NCBI GenBank assembly: GCA_963970005.1
Contig: CAXAMN010023740.1
Coordinates: forward strand, 705,696-769,695
Direction: 5' to 3'
DNA: 64,000 bases
Origin: Durusdinium trenchii
Taxonomy: Eukaryota > Sar > Dinophyceae > Suessiales > Symbiodiniaceae
The position numbers and the translations under genes were made by a program. This document shows, piece after piece, positions 63,490 through 64,000 of the stretch. Under the pieces are notes generated by a model. That model ran no database searches and had not been told where the DNA came from. It saw only the letters and a program-made list of their open reading frames with translations. How positions within the stretch are numbered: the stretch's first letter is position 1; each line of letters starts with the position of its first letter.

Positions 63490-64000
63490 TTGTTACTAGT
63501 AGCTTCTTGTTACTAGTAGCAATGGCCTCAAACCTAGAAGCGATGGCCTCCAAGTTAGTAGTTTCTTGTTACTAGTAGCAATGGCCTCAAACCTAGAAGT
63601 GATAGCCTCGAACCTAGTAGTTTTTTGTAGAAGCGATGGCCTCCAACCTAGTAGCTCGTTGTTACTAGCAGCAATGGCCTCCAACCTAGAAGCCTTGGCC
63701 TCTAACCTCGAAGCGATGGCCTCCACCCTAGTAGCTTCTTGTCACTAGTAGCAACGGCCTCCAACCTACCTAGTAACTTCTTGTTACTAGTAGCAATGGC
63801 CTCCAACCTAGAAGCGACGGCCTCCAACCTAGTAGCTTCCTGTTACTAGTAGCAATGGCCTCCAACTAGCTTCTTGTTACTAGTAGCAATGGCCTCCAAC
63901 CTAGAGGCGATGGCCTCCAACATAGTAGCTTCTTGTTACTAATAGCAATGGCTTCCAACCTAGAGGCGATGGCCTCCAACCTAGTAGCTTCTTGTTACTA
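63490..64000. repeat. minisatellite related to ACTAGTA family, runs off window
   Basis: About nine imperfect units of about 59 bp built from GTTACTAGTAGCAATGGCCT and CCAACCTAGAAGCGATGGCC, with deletions in some copies. It links the dispersed ACTAGTA repeat to a true tandem array. Short frames reading Ala-Ser-Asn-Leu-Glu repeats are incidental. Confidence 0.88.

Overview
The window looks like nuclear DNA of a dinoflagellate, most likely of the Symbiodiniaceae type. Four lines of evidence support this. (1) Genes are cut into many very short exons. Where protein homology fixes the junction, most introns start with GC or GA instead of GT and end in AG, usually followed by G. (2) It carries a ubiquitin-like/RCC1-like gene of a kind typical of these algae. 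(3) Four recognisable host genes all lie on the + strand, as expected for one-way dinoflagellate gene arrays. (4) It is rich in Ty1/copia-type elements, hairpin repeats and microsatellites. Species was not determined. There is one 10-N assembly gap (30922-30931).

Layout, left to right. 1-2258: no recognisable gene. 2259-~6490 (+): ubiquitin-like plus RCC1-like repeat protein, nine exons. 6715-7195: long CT-rich tract. ~7738-13625 (+): Sir2-type deacylase (sirtuin), at least seven exons including a 15-nt one. 14079-22513 (-): a nearly complete Ty1/copia element with 260-bp LTRs that differ at one position but with a damaged reading frame. 22514-26200: scattered plausible exons of unknown gene(s). 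26654-33614 (+): NAD-dependent D-2-hydroxyacid dehydrogenase, about 17 exons, with a clear stop. 35352-36873 (+): last exons of an EF-hand/ion-channel-type protein. 36874-53014: mostly non-coding and repeat-rich, with a few phase-consistent exons of unknown function. 53532-63146 (-): a second, older copia-type element with 199/180-bp LTRs and a perfect 6-bp target duplication. It has lost its integrase core and reverse transcriptase and carries inserts. One insert is a foldback-like composite of 17 hairpin units; there are also two exon-like fragments in the opposite orientation. 63490-64000: minisatellite running off the window.

The host genes are unrelated housekeeping or signalling functions (NAD-dependent deacylation, 2-hydroxyacid/2-oxoacid interconversion, ion-channel regulation, RCC1-like binding). 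I see no operon-like pathway. The most unusual content is in the two retroelements. Both carry a cytosine-methyltransferase-like domain between protease and integrase. One also has an extra ORF with an exonuclease-X-tail-like motif in another frame, entered and left through frame changes. The other is an LTR element hosting a foldback hairpin array. Exon boundaries were chosen by eye from protein conservation, phase and splice dinucleotides; they are models, not proven transcripts.
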